In this document: positions 13,224 through 25,500 of the stretch, in pieces
Numbering within the stretch: position 1 is the first letter of the stretch
How the letters are laid out: the number at the start of each line of letters is the position of its first letter
NCBI GenBank assembly: GCA_030737835.1
Contig: CM060850.1
Location: 21,378,615-21,442,614 of the forward strand
Length of the DNA stretch: 64,000 nucleotides
Direction: 5' to 3'
Source: Acorus gramineus
Lineage: Eukaryota > Streptophyta > Magnoliopsida > Acorales > Acoraceae
Program-made: the position numbers and the translations under genes
Notes under the pieces: generated by a model
The model's database searches: none
What the model was told of the DNA's origin: nothing
Seen by the model: only the letters and a program-made list of their open reading frames with translations

Positions 13224-13958
13224 TCTGTCACACTCTGCAGCGTCGATTCGAGCATTTACGAGGCCACACGGACGCGACCGTGGCGAAGAACACCTTCTCT
13301 TTCACACCGTACACAACGAAAACCCTAATCAGCGATCGATTTTGATATCTGCATTGGAGGGTGAGTGTGTGAGAGAGAAGCGAGAGATTGCATTTTCGCT
13401 CTCTCGTCTCTCTCGATAGGTATGTGGTCTCCCTGACGATGTATCGTTGATTTAATGTCTTTTCGCTCTCGATTTCGTAGTATTTTTTAGATTTGTTTGG
13501 AGGTTCCTTGGATCGTTTTTTTTTCCCCGCTAATGTAGGCATTTCGCTTCTATTTTGCCTCTCTGTATTCGGATTTTCGCCCTAACTTTTGTGCTCGGCC
13601 TAATTGAATAATAAGATCTTCATGTGAGTTTCCTGATTTTCCTTTCATGGGGTCTTTATCCAGTAATATTTGTTCGTCTTTTGTCTTTTTTTTTTTTTTG
13701 GTGATTAAGTTGATGATCGGCAGTTTCATTTTCCCTTAATCTTGTTCCGTTGTGTTAGTGTTGATTTGGCAGTGTTTTTTTTTTTTTTTGTGATATTCTG
13801 GATGTATATATATTTTTTGGTAATACTAATATGTGACTGATTTTTATTCAATATTTAAATATGCAATAAAATATTGGCAACCTTACTTTTCAAAAATGGC
13901 TCATTACAGTAAGTTGATTCATAACCTTTTTTTTTTCCATGTGTTTCAGGGATCAAAA

Positions 13959-16224
13959 ATGATAGGATCTTTCCTTACCAGGGTGTTTGTGTATGTCCTT
14001 TGATAATTCACCTTGTTTGTTTACATTTTTTAGTTTTCTATTGTTAAATTACACTGATGGACTAACATATGTTGAGCCTTTTTTTTCAGACTGATTTTGG
14101 GCTATGCATATCCAGCGTATGAGTGCTATAAAACCGTGGAGAAAAACAAGCCAGAGATTGAGCAACTTCGCTTTTGGTGTCAATACTGGTATATTGGGCA
14201 CTTTATTTATCAATTTGCACACTTTGATATTTTGTAGTGGTGGTCGTATTTCTTTTTTCTGAGATATCTTGTTTTTTAATTGTAGGATTTTAGTCGCGAT
14301 TTTAACAGTTTCTGAAAGGATTGGGGATGCATTCATATCATGGTGAGCCCCCTATCTGTTGTTACCATCAGTTATGCTTGCTTTTGCATATGGTTTTGAA
14401 TGTTATCTGTGTTTTCCTTAAAGGTTGCCAATGTACAGTGAAGCAAAACTGGCATTCTTCATATATTTGTGGTATCCAAAAACAAGGGTAGGTTTTGTTT
14501 GCCCGTGGCTTTAGGAATTCTGTTTAAAGAGTCGTTTTTCTTTGAGGGTCTCTTATGATAGAATCATCATGGGCAGGGAACTACATATGTCTATGAAAGC
14601 TTCTTTCGTCCATATGTTTCTAAGCACGAGAATGAGATTGATCGTAACTTGCTTGAGTTGAAGGCTAGGGCGGGGGATATTGCAGTTGTTTATTGGCAGA
14701 AAGCTTCAAGCTATGGTCAGACAAGGTTTTTCGAAGTCATGCAATATCTTGCTTCACAATCTACGGGGCCTTCTCGCCCTGTTCAGCAGGTATATCCTTT
14801 GATCAGAATCAATAGGTCTAGTTGTATATCTTCCTTGCAGTTTTCTAATTCTCATTCTTTCTCTGATCTAAACAAGCATAAAATCATATTGGAAAAGATG
14901 TATTTTCTGCCTTCTCTTTTATATACTTGCTATTAGCTCTTCACCATATGTATTTGAAAAACTGACTGCATTAGAAATAAGAGATTTTATGATCCAATCT
15001 TTATGTTTTTGAGTATCTGCGCATTTGAAAGGTAAATGATAAGATGGTTAGTGATCAAAAGAGAAAGCAATTAGTGTATGAAAGAAGCGCCAAGCCTTTA
15101 GAATATGGAAAGAGGGAGCTGAAAACATTTAACAACAGAATATTTAACACAACATGTCAACAACTGAAACATGCTAACCTAATATTTCACCCATTGTGGA
15201 TTTGTAGTTTACATAATTGGCTGAACCGTATCATTCTCCATCAACAGAATTTTACCACACCCATGTTTATTTATATTTCTTCAGTGGTGGAAATACATCA
15301 TCATCACATACCATTTGTCCATTTCCCTCACAGTTCATGCCCGAGCGAAGATTTTGCAGGCATTTCCTCACCTTCTCTGATTCTTAAGGGGAAGTATTTT
15401 GTAAACAAGCTAATAACAGGGTGCCTTTCTCCAAGGCGAATAGGGTATTTGCAATTGACTTGACCTCATTTGTGCAGGTCATGAATTCAGTGGTAGCTGT
15501 CATTAAATTTTCTATGAGAAAGACTAGCATTGGTAATCTAGAATCAATAGAGAACAAAAATGGTTTCTCACTAGCTCAGATTACAAGTTAATGGATCTTT
15601 TTGTGATTTTTTTTGGCTCAATTTGGTACCGAAACATATAGCTCTTCACTTTTTCTGGTTCTTCCATGACTAAATGAATGCTACATGCTCTCTACTCAGT
15701 TTTCCTAGTTCTAACAGAATAACTAAATGAATGCACCATTTTAATCATTGAAATATAAAAAAACAAATCTTTATAATTGCTAGTCTAAATCATCAATACA
15801 GCGACGACAACCACCCCCGCCCACAGCAGCAGCAGCAGCACGACAGCCTCCTCGACCACCATCTCCTTCCCGCCAGCCTCAACCGCCACCAATTACACCA
15901 CGTCCGTCTTCCAGCCCTGCGAAGAAGCAAACACAAGACCGTACACACGAACAAACAACCCTTCCTCCTCCACCAGCCCCTCCAGCCAAGCCTCAACCAC
16001 CACCACCACCTGCCACTGCAGCTAAATCAGAGCCATCTCCACTGCAGGCCACCACCACATGCGAGGGCAACCCAACGCAGGCAAAAGACAGCTCCCCTGC
16101 CAACGGAGACTCGAACCCTACTCTGCAAGAGACGGTGATAGAGGAGACCCTCCGTGTGACCCGCGGACGGTTGAGGAGAACTCGAGGTACGTCTGCTGCT
16201 TCCATCCGGAATTCCCAAATGTAA
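13959..16224 (+). CDS. HVA22-like protein (TB2/DP1/HVA22 family, HVA22-i/h type)
   Basis: Coding exons 13959-13990, 14090-14188, 14286-14342, 14424-14487, 14577-14789 and 15802-16224 give 295 residues with phases closing exactly; HVA22-i proteins have about this length. A 5'UTR intron probably runs 13421-13949 (ATAG|GTATG to TTTCAG). Residues 1 to about 105 form the TB2/DP1/HVA22 domain: hydrophobic hairpin segments, the YPAYECYKT signature, and FWCQYW...SERIGDAFISWLP. An amphipathic region (YESFFRPYVSKHENEID) follows. The last exon is a Pro/Gln-rich low-complexity tail ending in a charged block, EETLRVTRGRLRRTR, typical of long HVA22 members. By family it is a REEP-like integral protein that curves ER membrane; HVA22 is ABA-inducible in cereals, but nothing here shows ABA control. 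The final intron (14790-15801) is about 1 kb. Confidence 0.9.
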
Positions 16225-16315
16225 GTAGCAAATGATAGTTAAAAAAAAAACATAAGGTGTAAAAAAGATGGATATGTGATATATATGTCACCATGATTTC
16301 TTGATCCGAATAAAA

Positions 16316-16822
16316 CTATGGAGGGGAAGAGCCTTTGAAGACAGAGGAGGGGGGGAGGGGAGGGGCGTCGAGTTGGTAGAGGTTGAGCGCGGGACCAACG
16401 AAGCGGAAGAGGATCCACCCGCCGATGATGATGAAGATGGACGCGTAGGCGAACTTGTTGAGCCAGAAGAGGAGGCCCTTCTCCCCTACGTAGAGCTCGA
16501 TCGCCTTCTCTTGCAGCGTCATCGACTCCCAGTCTTTCTTGATGGGTGGGGCCTTGTTGTTGTTGTTGTTGCTGCTGCTGCTTAGGTTTGATTGCTTTCT
16601 AGACCTCCGGCGGTAACGGATGTTGAGTGGCTTGACTGTGGGCGGCGATGGTGGTGGTTGTGGTGGTGGCTGTTGTTGTGGTTGTGTTGTGTTGGTGCCT
16701 TCGCCATTTGTGGTTGGATTTGTGTTGAGGGAGGAGCGGGGACGGAAGGGTCTGAGCTGTTGATTGGGGGGTTGTGTTATGGATGGTGGGGGTTTGCTGA
16801 AGAGGAGAGTGTGAGCTCCCAT
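16316..16822 (-). CDS. likely plastid single-pass membrane protein, function unknown
   Basis: An intronless frame of 168 residues. I start at the ATG whose product begins MGAHTLLFSKPPPS; a longer frame to 16933 adds 37 mostly Lys/Arg residues and looks like 5'UTR. The N-terminal 90 or so residues are rich in Pro, Ser, Thr and Gln and poor in acids, as in chloroplast transit peptides. A basic stretch, RYRRRSRKQ, and a poly-Asn run follow, then a compact C-terminal region: KDWESMTLQEKAIELYVGEK, a hydrophobic helix at about 120-146, and a short Pro-rich tail ending VFKGSS. I recall similar uncharacterised plant proteins but cannot name the family. It is convergent with the HVA22-like gene: stop codons lie 91 bp apart, so the 3'UTRs may overlap. 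Confidence 0.75.
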   Translation of the reverse strand: MGAHTLLFSKPPPSITQPPNQQLRPFRPRSSLNTNPTTNGEGTNTTQPQQQPPPQPPPSPPTVKPLNIRYRRRSRKQSNLSSSSNNNNNKAPPIKKDWESMTLQEKAIELYVGEKGLLFWLNKFAYASIFIIIGGWILFRFVGPALNLYQLDAPPLPPSSVFKGSSPP

Positions 16823-17478
16823 TTTCTTCTGCTTTCTCTTCCTCTTCCTGGGTTTGCTGTTTGGAAAAAGAATGGTTTGTGTTTGTTTCCTTATCTGGGT
16901 TTTCTTTTTTCTTCTTTTATCCTCTTGTTTCATTTACTACATTGCCCCCGCATGGTTTCAGGGTTGCAAATAAAAATTGGGCAGTTTGGTAAGGTAATTC
17001 TGCAAAAGAGAGCCCTAATCCTTTTACATTAATCAAAATTGGTAACCCACCAATTATGAAAGGAGATGTCATTATAATTATTTTAGGTGCAGGTGTTGTC
17101 ATTTTTATAATTGATCCACATCAATTCATCCACAAAGGTTACAAAATTGATCATTTTTCTTCATATCATTTCCTTTTTAAAATAGTTTCTTCTGGGGATA
17201 CAGAATTGACAAACAAGAAGGCATTTAAAGAAGGATAATTTTACATACTTCTAAATTCTGACTGCAGTCCCACGTGTTTTTGTCATTTTTTATGCATATA
17301 ATTCATGGATTGAAACATATAATATGAAATATATATTTTAATGAATTATTAAATGAACCTGTCGGAAGAAGTGAAAAATCACATGAACACAACCGTGTTA
17401 ACATTACTGTATAATAGTGCTGGTGGAGTCTTACATGGAAGACTTTTTGTAGTTCCCTAATTTTTTTACTATGTATGT
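16823..17478. other. upstream region of the minus-strand plastid-protein gene
   Basis: 16823-16933 is purine-rich on the coding strand and probably 5'UTR. The rest is AT-rich spacer with no gene. Confidence 0.45.
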
Positions 17479-18120
17479 ATTTGGGATTTTTGTATATATA
17501 CCTTTGTTAAAATTCAATATTATAAAAATATCTTTGTTAAATCCCACAGTACAAAAATACATCTCGAAAATCTTTAAATCGTGCAACCGTGCCCTTGGGT
17601 TAAAATTCTGTCAACTCTATCCGATTTTCAACGTTTTCACCGTTTGTTCAGCGTTAATGGATGAAAAATTCCTCTTTTTCCTTTTTTGTAATCAATTTTA
17701 ACATCTCAAACATCTCCTCTTCAAAACCTCTCTTCTTCTTCTCTACCATTTCATTCCTCTCCAGAACCTTTTAAACACATTGTATACTCATTTTTCATCA
17801 AATCCCTCATCCTCTTCTTCCCTCTTAAACACATTGTATACTCATTTTTCATCAAATCCCTCATCCTCTTCTTCCCTTAGGGTTTGTAATAAAGTAGAGT
17901 TAGTTTTTCTTTTTTTACATTAGTTGGGGTATTTAGGTCATTTCTTATGTTAGGTTAGGGTTTCTAACCATAGGTAAACAAGGGTTCTTAATGGCGTTGG
18001 TGATAGGGGCATGGTTGTACAACTTAAAGGTTTTCAAGGGGTATTTTTGCACTGTGGCATTTAACAGAGGTATTTTCACAATATTGAGTTTTAACAAGGG
18101 TATATATGCAAAAATCCCAT
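17479..18120. mobile_element. fold-back (long-TIR) MITE-like element
   Basis: 17479-17600 and the reverse complement of 17995-18120 are clearly homologous. Both carry TTGGGATTTTTG or ATGGGATTTTTG, TATATATACC, a CTTTGTTAAA-type block, a CAAAAATAC block and a CGTGCAACCGTGCCC/GGGGCATGGTTG block. Arms of about 120 bp enclose a CT-rich centre with a 54-bp tandem duplication. No transposase is present. The target-site duplication was not resolved. Confidence 0.6.
17771..17877 (+). repeat. 54-bp tandem duplication (two units)
   Basis: Units beginning TTAAACACATTGTATACTCA start at 17771 and 17825 and are virtually identical, in the centre of the fold-back element. Confidence 0.9.
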
Positions 18121-18144
18121 ATATTTTGCACAATACCAATAAAT

Positions 18145-18665
18145 GGAAAAATCCATATAACCCCCTGTAAACTGATTAAAATACAGATAACCCCCCAACT
18201 TTTCTTAAAATCCATGTAACATCCTGAAAACACCTAGTAAATCTAAATAACCCCTTGAAAGAAATTTACGTTTTCAGATGATGAATATTATGTTTGGTTA
18301 ACCTTGGTAGAAATATAATATAAAAAAAAACCTACAATGTGTTAAAAATGTGAAAAATCTTCTATAAATGATGATTTTGCCCATCTAGATAGAGTTTTAT
18401 AACATATTCAGAGAGGGTAAAATCATTATTTTCATATGATTTTTTACATTTTTAATCCATTGTAGTGATTTTTTAGTATATCATATTTTCAATATAATTA
18501 ACTAAACGAAATATGTGCAAAATATTCATCATCTATTAACAAAAAGTTTATTCAAGGGACTATTTGGATTTATTAGGTGTTTTTAGAGGGTTATATGGAT
18601 TTTTTAAAAAGGCAGAGAGTAATGTGGATTTCAGTCAAATTTCAAGGGGTTGTATGGATTTTTCC
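18145..18665. mobile_element. fold-back MITE, GGAAAAATCCATATAACC family, copy 1
   Basis: The left end GGAAAAATCCATATAACCCC pairs with the right end (reverse complement GGAAAAATCCATACAACCCC). Within each arm the motif recurs about every 30-40 bp as (C)CATATAACCCCCTG-like units, so the arms are built of short repeats. The flanks CCAATAAAT and GTAATAAAT share seven of nine bases, compatible with a 9-bp duplication. The interior (18280-18440) matches the interior of the copy near 26985-27190. Confidence 0.65.
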
Positions 18666-19539
18666 GTAATAAATAAATAAACTTTATGCTTTAATGAATG
18701 TATTCCATTTCACCTCAAAAAAATTGTGTAACTGTATTTCTCGTTAGCATGTGATAAATCACTATAACTGGAGTTTTGCCTAACAGCATTCTTTAAAAAA
18801 TACTTCAAAGACGAGAATCTAATGTAAACCTTTCGCTTGACCAGCTATGAATGTTTTCACCTCGAGCACTCTTATACATTTAGTCCATTTTGTAGTTTTA
18901 TACACTAATACACTATGAAAACATGATATATACTATACTATCAATGACTTTTTTTTATCATTTTTTCAACATGAAAAAATACATTAATATAACTTAATAT
19001 ATATTCATTATATTTAACATATATTTCAATTTTCAATGAGTATATGATTTTTTTTTAAAAAAAAACAATATAAGATGCAATTGAAACTGCATAAGAGACT
19101 GCTAGACATATCGTTTTCTTTTCACCTCCCAAGCATAAATTGACAAAAGCCCTCTATTGGATCAACTGAGAATAAATGTGGAGATATCTATTAATTTACA
19201 AATCTACGCCTATGTTAATGATGGAAAAATATCACTTATTTTTTCCCTCTTAATGTACACTCTTTCCTGATTTTGCTTTTGCTATTATTGTATTTTATTT
19301 TTGTTACCGTTGTGTTCTTGTCCTCCCCGCTTGGATCCGCACCCACAGTTTGACCATCTCATTGTAACTCTGGCTTCTTCTGAATTTAAGGTTGTCATTG
19401 AGGAACACAATGACCATGATTTCATGAAATTTGTTTAGTCACCCTAAGTTTCTGCAATGCAAAAGTTTTGAAATCCACGCAAAGCGAGTAACCATTATGA
19501 AATTTGAGATATGTTGTTAATGTACATGGAGGATTATTA
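18666..19539. other. spacer and probable 3' flank of the E2F gene
   Basis: AT-rich with A/T homopolymers. 19440-19539 lies just beyond the minus-strand E2F stop and may be its 3'UTR. Nothing else is recognised. Confidence 0.5.
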
Positions 19540-22500
19540 TTAAGATGCAATGCAAGCTAATTTAAGGATACATTCTGCTCTCCACATATCTGCCAATCTT
19601 GCACCAGGATCTGTAGCAAACCAGTAGTCCGTGCTTTCCTGAAACATACATGCAGATCCATCATGAGCAAAAGCAAACTGAAGAAGCACATCTTTCAAGC
19701 ACCTACGATGAGAAGCTCATGGGGGTAGGTACTTACATCGCCTTCAGATGGAACAATCTTGATTAAGTGGGCTGTGGAGTCCTGTGAACTCATGGAATCT
19801 GGAGACGTGGCTAAATTTTCTACCGGGGGGAGTGGTGCTCCTCCACCATCTTTAGTTTTGTCCTCGACAGACATGTCCATCGGCGTTGGATTTTCGTCAG
19901 GGTTTGCTGTTTCGATGTGCTCTCCATCACTGTCATCCCCAAAATGAGTAATTATGATGAAATAAAACAAATTGCATACAGCTTTACTATTTAAAAGGAT
20001 ATTTAGGAAAAATAAATTTCTATGTTGTGCATTATCTGGTGGCCATATGGCTGCAGTAGGAACTCCATCTTATCAGTTGAATTCTTCATATAATTGGATG
20101 TATAGTTTTTTGTTTTTGTTTTCATTTTCGTTTTTTGTTTTGTTTTTTTTTTTTTTTTTGGGGGGGGGGGGGGGGGGGGCACATGGGAAGAGAGAGAGAG
20201 AGAGAGAGATTCTGGGGGCACATGGGAAGACAAGACATTATTCCTCCGTTGGTATGATATTCTGTTTGTGATATATCACTGGTGATGACATATTGTAATA
20301 TTAGCAGAAAGAATATTGAACAGATTGGCTAGGGAGGGGGACATTAAGATAATGTCAATTTCTAATGGATTTACTGAATGATATTCCTTAAAAACTGGTT
20401 AATATATGTATTCCATTGGGTTTCATGCATCCAACCACAAACTATAACATACCTGATTAGGTAGCAATCGATGGGACCCATGCTACTCCTTAACAAGAGA
20501 CGAAACCGTTGTTGCAGAGAATCCTATACATATTTATACTCAACTAATGAAAGATAACCAAATGCATATGTTCAAGTTCAACCAATCAAAGATAACCAAA
20601 TGAATATAGAAATTCAACCTGCATCCATTTTCTTTTACTTACCTCATCTGGATCTGGGACTTCAAGATTTGTTCCCCGTGGGGCTTTTATTGCGAAAAGC
20701 ATTTTATTCTGTCACCAAGAAAAATGATATAAAAAAGGATGATACATCATGCATGCAATAGATGGTTACATGTAGAAATACAGGGTTTCACAACAGTCCA
20801 AACCTGAAAGGAGGGAAGGTTTTTGACATCTTTGTCGGTTACATAGAGCCACCTACACAGTTGGAAAAAAAAAATCCAAAAATTGATTAGGACAAGGATT
20901 CTGCTGATGAATTGAAAGAAGGCAGCTAATGGTTTTGAAAAGATGATTTACTTTTGATTATTTTCATCTGAACATAGGGTGCTCAGATTCTCTTGAGTTT
21001 CTCTGTAGAGGTTACAATATGTTAGTGGGGCAGGTACACTAAACCAAGAACTAGTTATATTGACTGTTAAATTTCAATAACTATGAGAGCAAACCTTATC
21101 GATTCCTCAATTCTACATTCTTCATTGTACAATGATTCAACATTATCCTGCCAACAATCATAAAATACAACAGTTATTGTGAGAACCAGCATATTCATAA
21201 AAATAAATAAATAAAATCTATAATAATCTTAACAACAGAATTTTAAACCAATAAAAACTACAATTCTAATGCTTTGCACTATACCATGGTTGTCTAGGCG
21301 GCCAGGCAAGCCTAGATGGTGCTTAATTATACATGTATTTTTTGAGACTGAAATGAGGGAGACAAGATGTCTCCCTAAAGATCTGAAAACCTTTACAATA
21401 CTCTATACCCACAGAATACAAAAGAACCAAATATGGGAACATCCATCCCTTTGGATACATACAGTATTTTTTTAGCAGAGTCCAACTCAACATTAAGATT
21501 CCAACACTCTCATCCATGTCCATGTAACAACTGTTAAAATCATGACGACATTTATAATCTTGTTGCCTTCTTCCATGTCTTCACTAGGCTTGAAGAAAAA
21601 AGAATCACAGGAGCAAGAAAGGACTTAAAGATAAATAATTGAATAAAAGCATATTATTTTTATTGCAGATGAGTGTGATGCAAGCATGCATGTGAGGTCC
21701 TATGTTTTCTGGTAAAGCCACAATCTAATATACCCTTTCAATTAGATTGAATGCTTTAAATGCTAGATAAAGCGAGAGCATCCTAATCATAATTACATAG
21801 ATATCCAATGTAAGTAAAGAAATTAGCTCAATGAGGTATATACTTCAATGAGTTATATGTTTTTTTTACTGGCGCATATACCCCTTTAAAGGACGTATAT
21901 GTGCGGTTCGCACGAACCACATATTATCACTAAACTATATATATATGTATATATGTATAGATAGCTCTATAAAGAAATTAGCTCAATGAGGTATATATTT
22001 CAATGAGTTATATGTTTTTTTTCCTAACGCATATACCCCTTTAAAGGACGTATATGTGCGATTCGCACGGACCACATATTATCACTAAACTATAAATAAA
22101 GAGTGGATATTTTGTTTATATTGTAAAGAGCTTCAAAAAGGGATCATTGCTTAGAGAAACCCGGGCGGGCTAACAATACAAAGTTCGAGGTTCTAGTCCC
22201 GCAGTCACTTTGTGTGGAAAAAAATGCTAAATTTCAATACAAAATCTAGCCTTTACCCTTCCAACACCCCGCTATATGCAGCTGCTAAGACCGCTCTCCA
22301 TGATGGCCTTTCTTGTGACACCAAAAATCTTCTGATAACAACCACCAAGGACAGTTGAACTATTCTTCGAGTATTTGTGCATATATACAAACGTGATATT
22401 AAGCACAGTTCAGGAATATATACAAACATGATCCTAAGCACAGTTCAGGGATTTCTTTTCATCATGCATGAATCTAATGCCCAAATTTGAGTATAAGCAA

Positions 22501-25500
22501 AAATGAAAGCAGTAAAAGCATCAAGCATGATTTAAAAAAAAAGAAGGAAAGGCAACAGAGAGATAGTAAAAGAAAAAATATATCTGAAATGACCACAGTC
22601 AACACTTTTTAGTACATACCTTCAACTTCGCAACATGAATATCCAATTCCTTGGGCCTTGACATATCTAGTCCTCTGCTTACAAAAAATCCTGATTAGAA
22701 ATGAGCTAGGAATAAAAGAAAATAAGATATCTAAGAGGATAGAGACTGTGATTACGTCCAGCGAATCCTATTCTTCAATTTTTTCTCGATTAGTCCTACC
22801 CCTTCAAGAACATTTGTTATATCATATATCCTACGCTTCTGAACCTGTCAATACAAAATAAGAAACAAAAGGAAAAACAAGTGTGATTCTCAAATCAATG
22901 GTATTTGCATAAAATGCCACCATTGGAAAGATTCTACTCTAGAGAGCAAATAAAGCACATTTTTTTACCTTCAATGTACTAGCTGCTTCATTCAAATCAA
23001 GGGTGCCATCTTCAGCTTGCTGAATCAAGTTAATGAATTTCTTTGTCAACAGACCTGTTTAAATGTTCCACATATTTTTCAATACCGTTGACTGCTACCA
23101 CATAATGGAGGTTAGTCATTGTTGGTGTATCTTACCAAGGGAGCTATCATAACGGCAGCCACCACCTGCAGTTAAATCATCATGCAGTGCACCTAAAAGA
23201 GAAACTAATAAATGAATAATTTTCCCCATGTGTTGCTCTTTTAAAAACTAATCCTAAAGCCTGTACCAAGATAAATACAAGATACAAAAATGTGTGTGAT
23301 ATTTAATAATGAAAGTCTCACCAGCATTTGATCCAGGTGCTTGAGGCACAGATCTTGAATGTTTTGAAGCCTTTGACTTGCGCCTAACACCTGTGTTTGC
23401 CACGGGTGGCAGATTAGCTGCTTCCCTATAGGCATGCATATTTGCCAATTTGATGCTATCGGCTTCTTGTTCTTCTGATTCATTCTCTTTCTTCAGCTGC
23501 AGAACGAGTTGCATCAACTTAAATACACTGTCTTATTATATGCCAAAACATTTATAAAACATGTAAGATAGTGAATAGAGGTTCCAATCATTGTTAAAGA
23601 TAGAAATTAATAAGCATTTTCAGGGTATGCCATCCCTTAAAAAATGTAATTCAAAAGCAATATAATGAATCAAAATCTCCAGGCATGGGTAGATAATTCT
23701 GGAGTACATTCGTCCACAATCCACATAAGTGTCTAAGGTCACAAACATGATCTTACAGCATGCATCTCCAAGGAAAGTTAAATAATTACATAATAAACAG
23801 CAAAATAAAAACAATATTGATATCAATCAAGTTGATAGAACTTGTCAGGAACCGCTCAATTAGCATGGTCAGATAGCTAGTTATTCAAATGCCTGTATAG
23901 ACCAAGTTGTATCTGTCAAACATACTTAACCATCAAGGTAGAGATATAGGAAAAAAATTCCAGTGATCAGAACAATACTTTTCATTATTGTTCTTGCATT
24001 GTGCTAACAAATGAGTACTTGATTTCCTTTTTCATCATTACTAAAATTGGAAATCTGAATTCAGAAACTTCATCAGGCCTCAAGTGCTCAGAAAAACATG
24101 GACAAATCTTAAGACTATTAAAATGTATGGCTAAAACCATAGTAAAAAGGCTCATCACTGAGATCGATCCAGATTAGGGTCATAACTCTGTTCATGCAAT
24201 TGACCCAGATGTGATTTATGCATCTGTGTCTAGTTTCATTATGGTCACCAGCCAGGTTCATTGTAGTCCTTCTCGGATGACAGAATCTGAAATCACATTT
24301 ACCTATTTAAGTGTATGTCCTAATACATTCTATTTTTTCCATGTTAATATTGACAGGTTGCTTATGCATAGCTACATGCATATGGAACTATAGTGATTGT
24401 TTGAATCTCTGACACACGTCAGCATAGCAAGTTGATAATTCAACTCATATTCGGTCTTATCTTTTGTAGCCTTTCATACATCTATTTATGGAAACAGTAA
24501 CACAACTCTTCGAGTTTTCCAAATGCTCCAAATTTAATGATTCTTAGTTCTTACTATTAAATCCATACAAGTACCAAATGGATGAATAGAGACATACTTT
24601 AATCCCGTATTTAAGAGATTATGCATTAAGCGTGTTCTAAACATGGACTTTGCTGATAAAAGACAGCTTATCACCAACCATATTTTAGACTGAACTCAGT
24701 TCCCTACCTGAGAGAAATAAACTAATTCATAGATTGCTCCAACGCTTCTCTCTCTCTCTCAAAAAAAAAAAAAGGACAAACACATTGCACATGGATGTTT
24801 TTAGTCCTCATTGTTGACTGCTTGATAATACTAAAACATCGTATAGTGTTTGGATAAAAATTGTCAGGCTTGTTCATATCACACACTTCAGTGACAAAAA
24901 AACAGGTAATCATAAGTGAAACAATTATCCACAGCAAGGTCCATAAGAAAATCAAAGTTTTTCTTAACTCTCTGAACCATAGGCAACCTCAGAAATTCAT
25001 AGCCATCAACGACCCAAGAGTTCAATTCAATAGGATCACGCATGTGGATCAACAAAGAGTGGATATGAGTGCATCAAATCATCCAGATACATAGGTCAAC
25101 CCAACATCTACAAACATGCATGTATAAAAAATCAATAAAACAAAACAGCAGACCTGATGAATCATAACAGCAGCATCTCAAATCCCAATCAGACTCAATT
25201 CCAACATATATAGAATAAAATAGATCAAACAAACAGATCAACTAATTTCAGCTGAGCTTCAGATCATCCACATAAACAAAAGTTTTTTTTAAAAAAACAT
25301 GTCCCCAATGAAAACCTAAAACACAAATTTCAATCAAACAAAACCAGAACCCAACCCCGATCACAGTCGCAGTAAAACCTAAATCCAGATCAAACAAACA
25401 AAAATAAAAACACGCAAACACAAATATTTCTCAATCAAAAGACTCACAGAAGCGATCAAGTCCTTCACATCACCCCCACACTCACAGATGTGGATCTTAT

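Noticed and set aside
15044-15463. 139-codon open frame between HVA22-like exons
   Set aside because: It lies in the final intron, has no recognisable domain, and the phase-consistent flanking exons explain the locus.
15793-16218. Minus-strand frames opposite the last HVA22-like exon
   Set aside because: Antisense shadows of a Pro/Gln/Thr-rich exon; the plus frame continues the gene in the right phase and ends in the family-typical charged tail.
16301-17032. Plus-strand frames opposite the plastid-protein gene
   Set aside because: Val/Gly/Leu-rich shadows of the minus-strand Pro/Asn/Gln-rich frame.
22130-22240. tRNA-like or SINE B-box (GGTTCTAGTCC) in an E2F intron
   Set aside because: The B-box resembles the consensus, but no convincing A-box, cloverleaf or flanking duplication was found.
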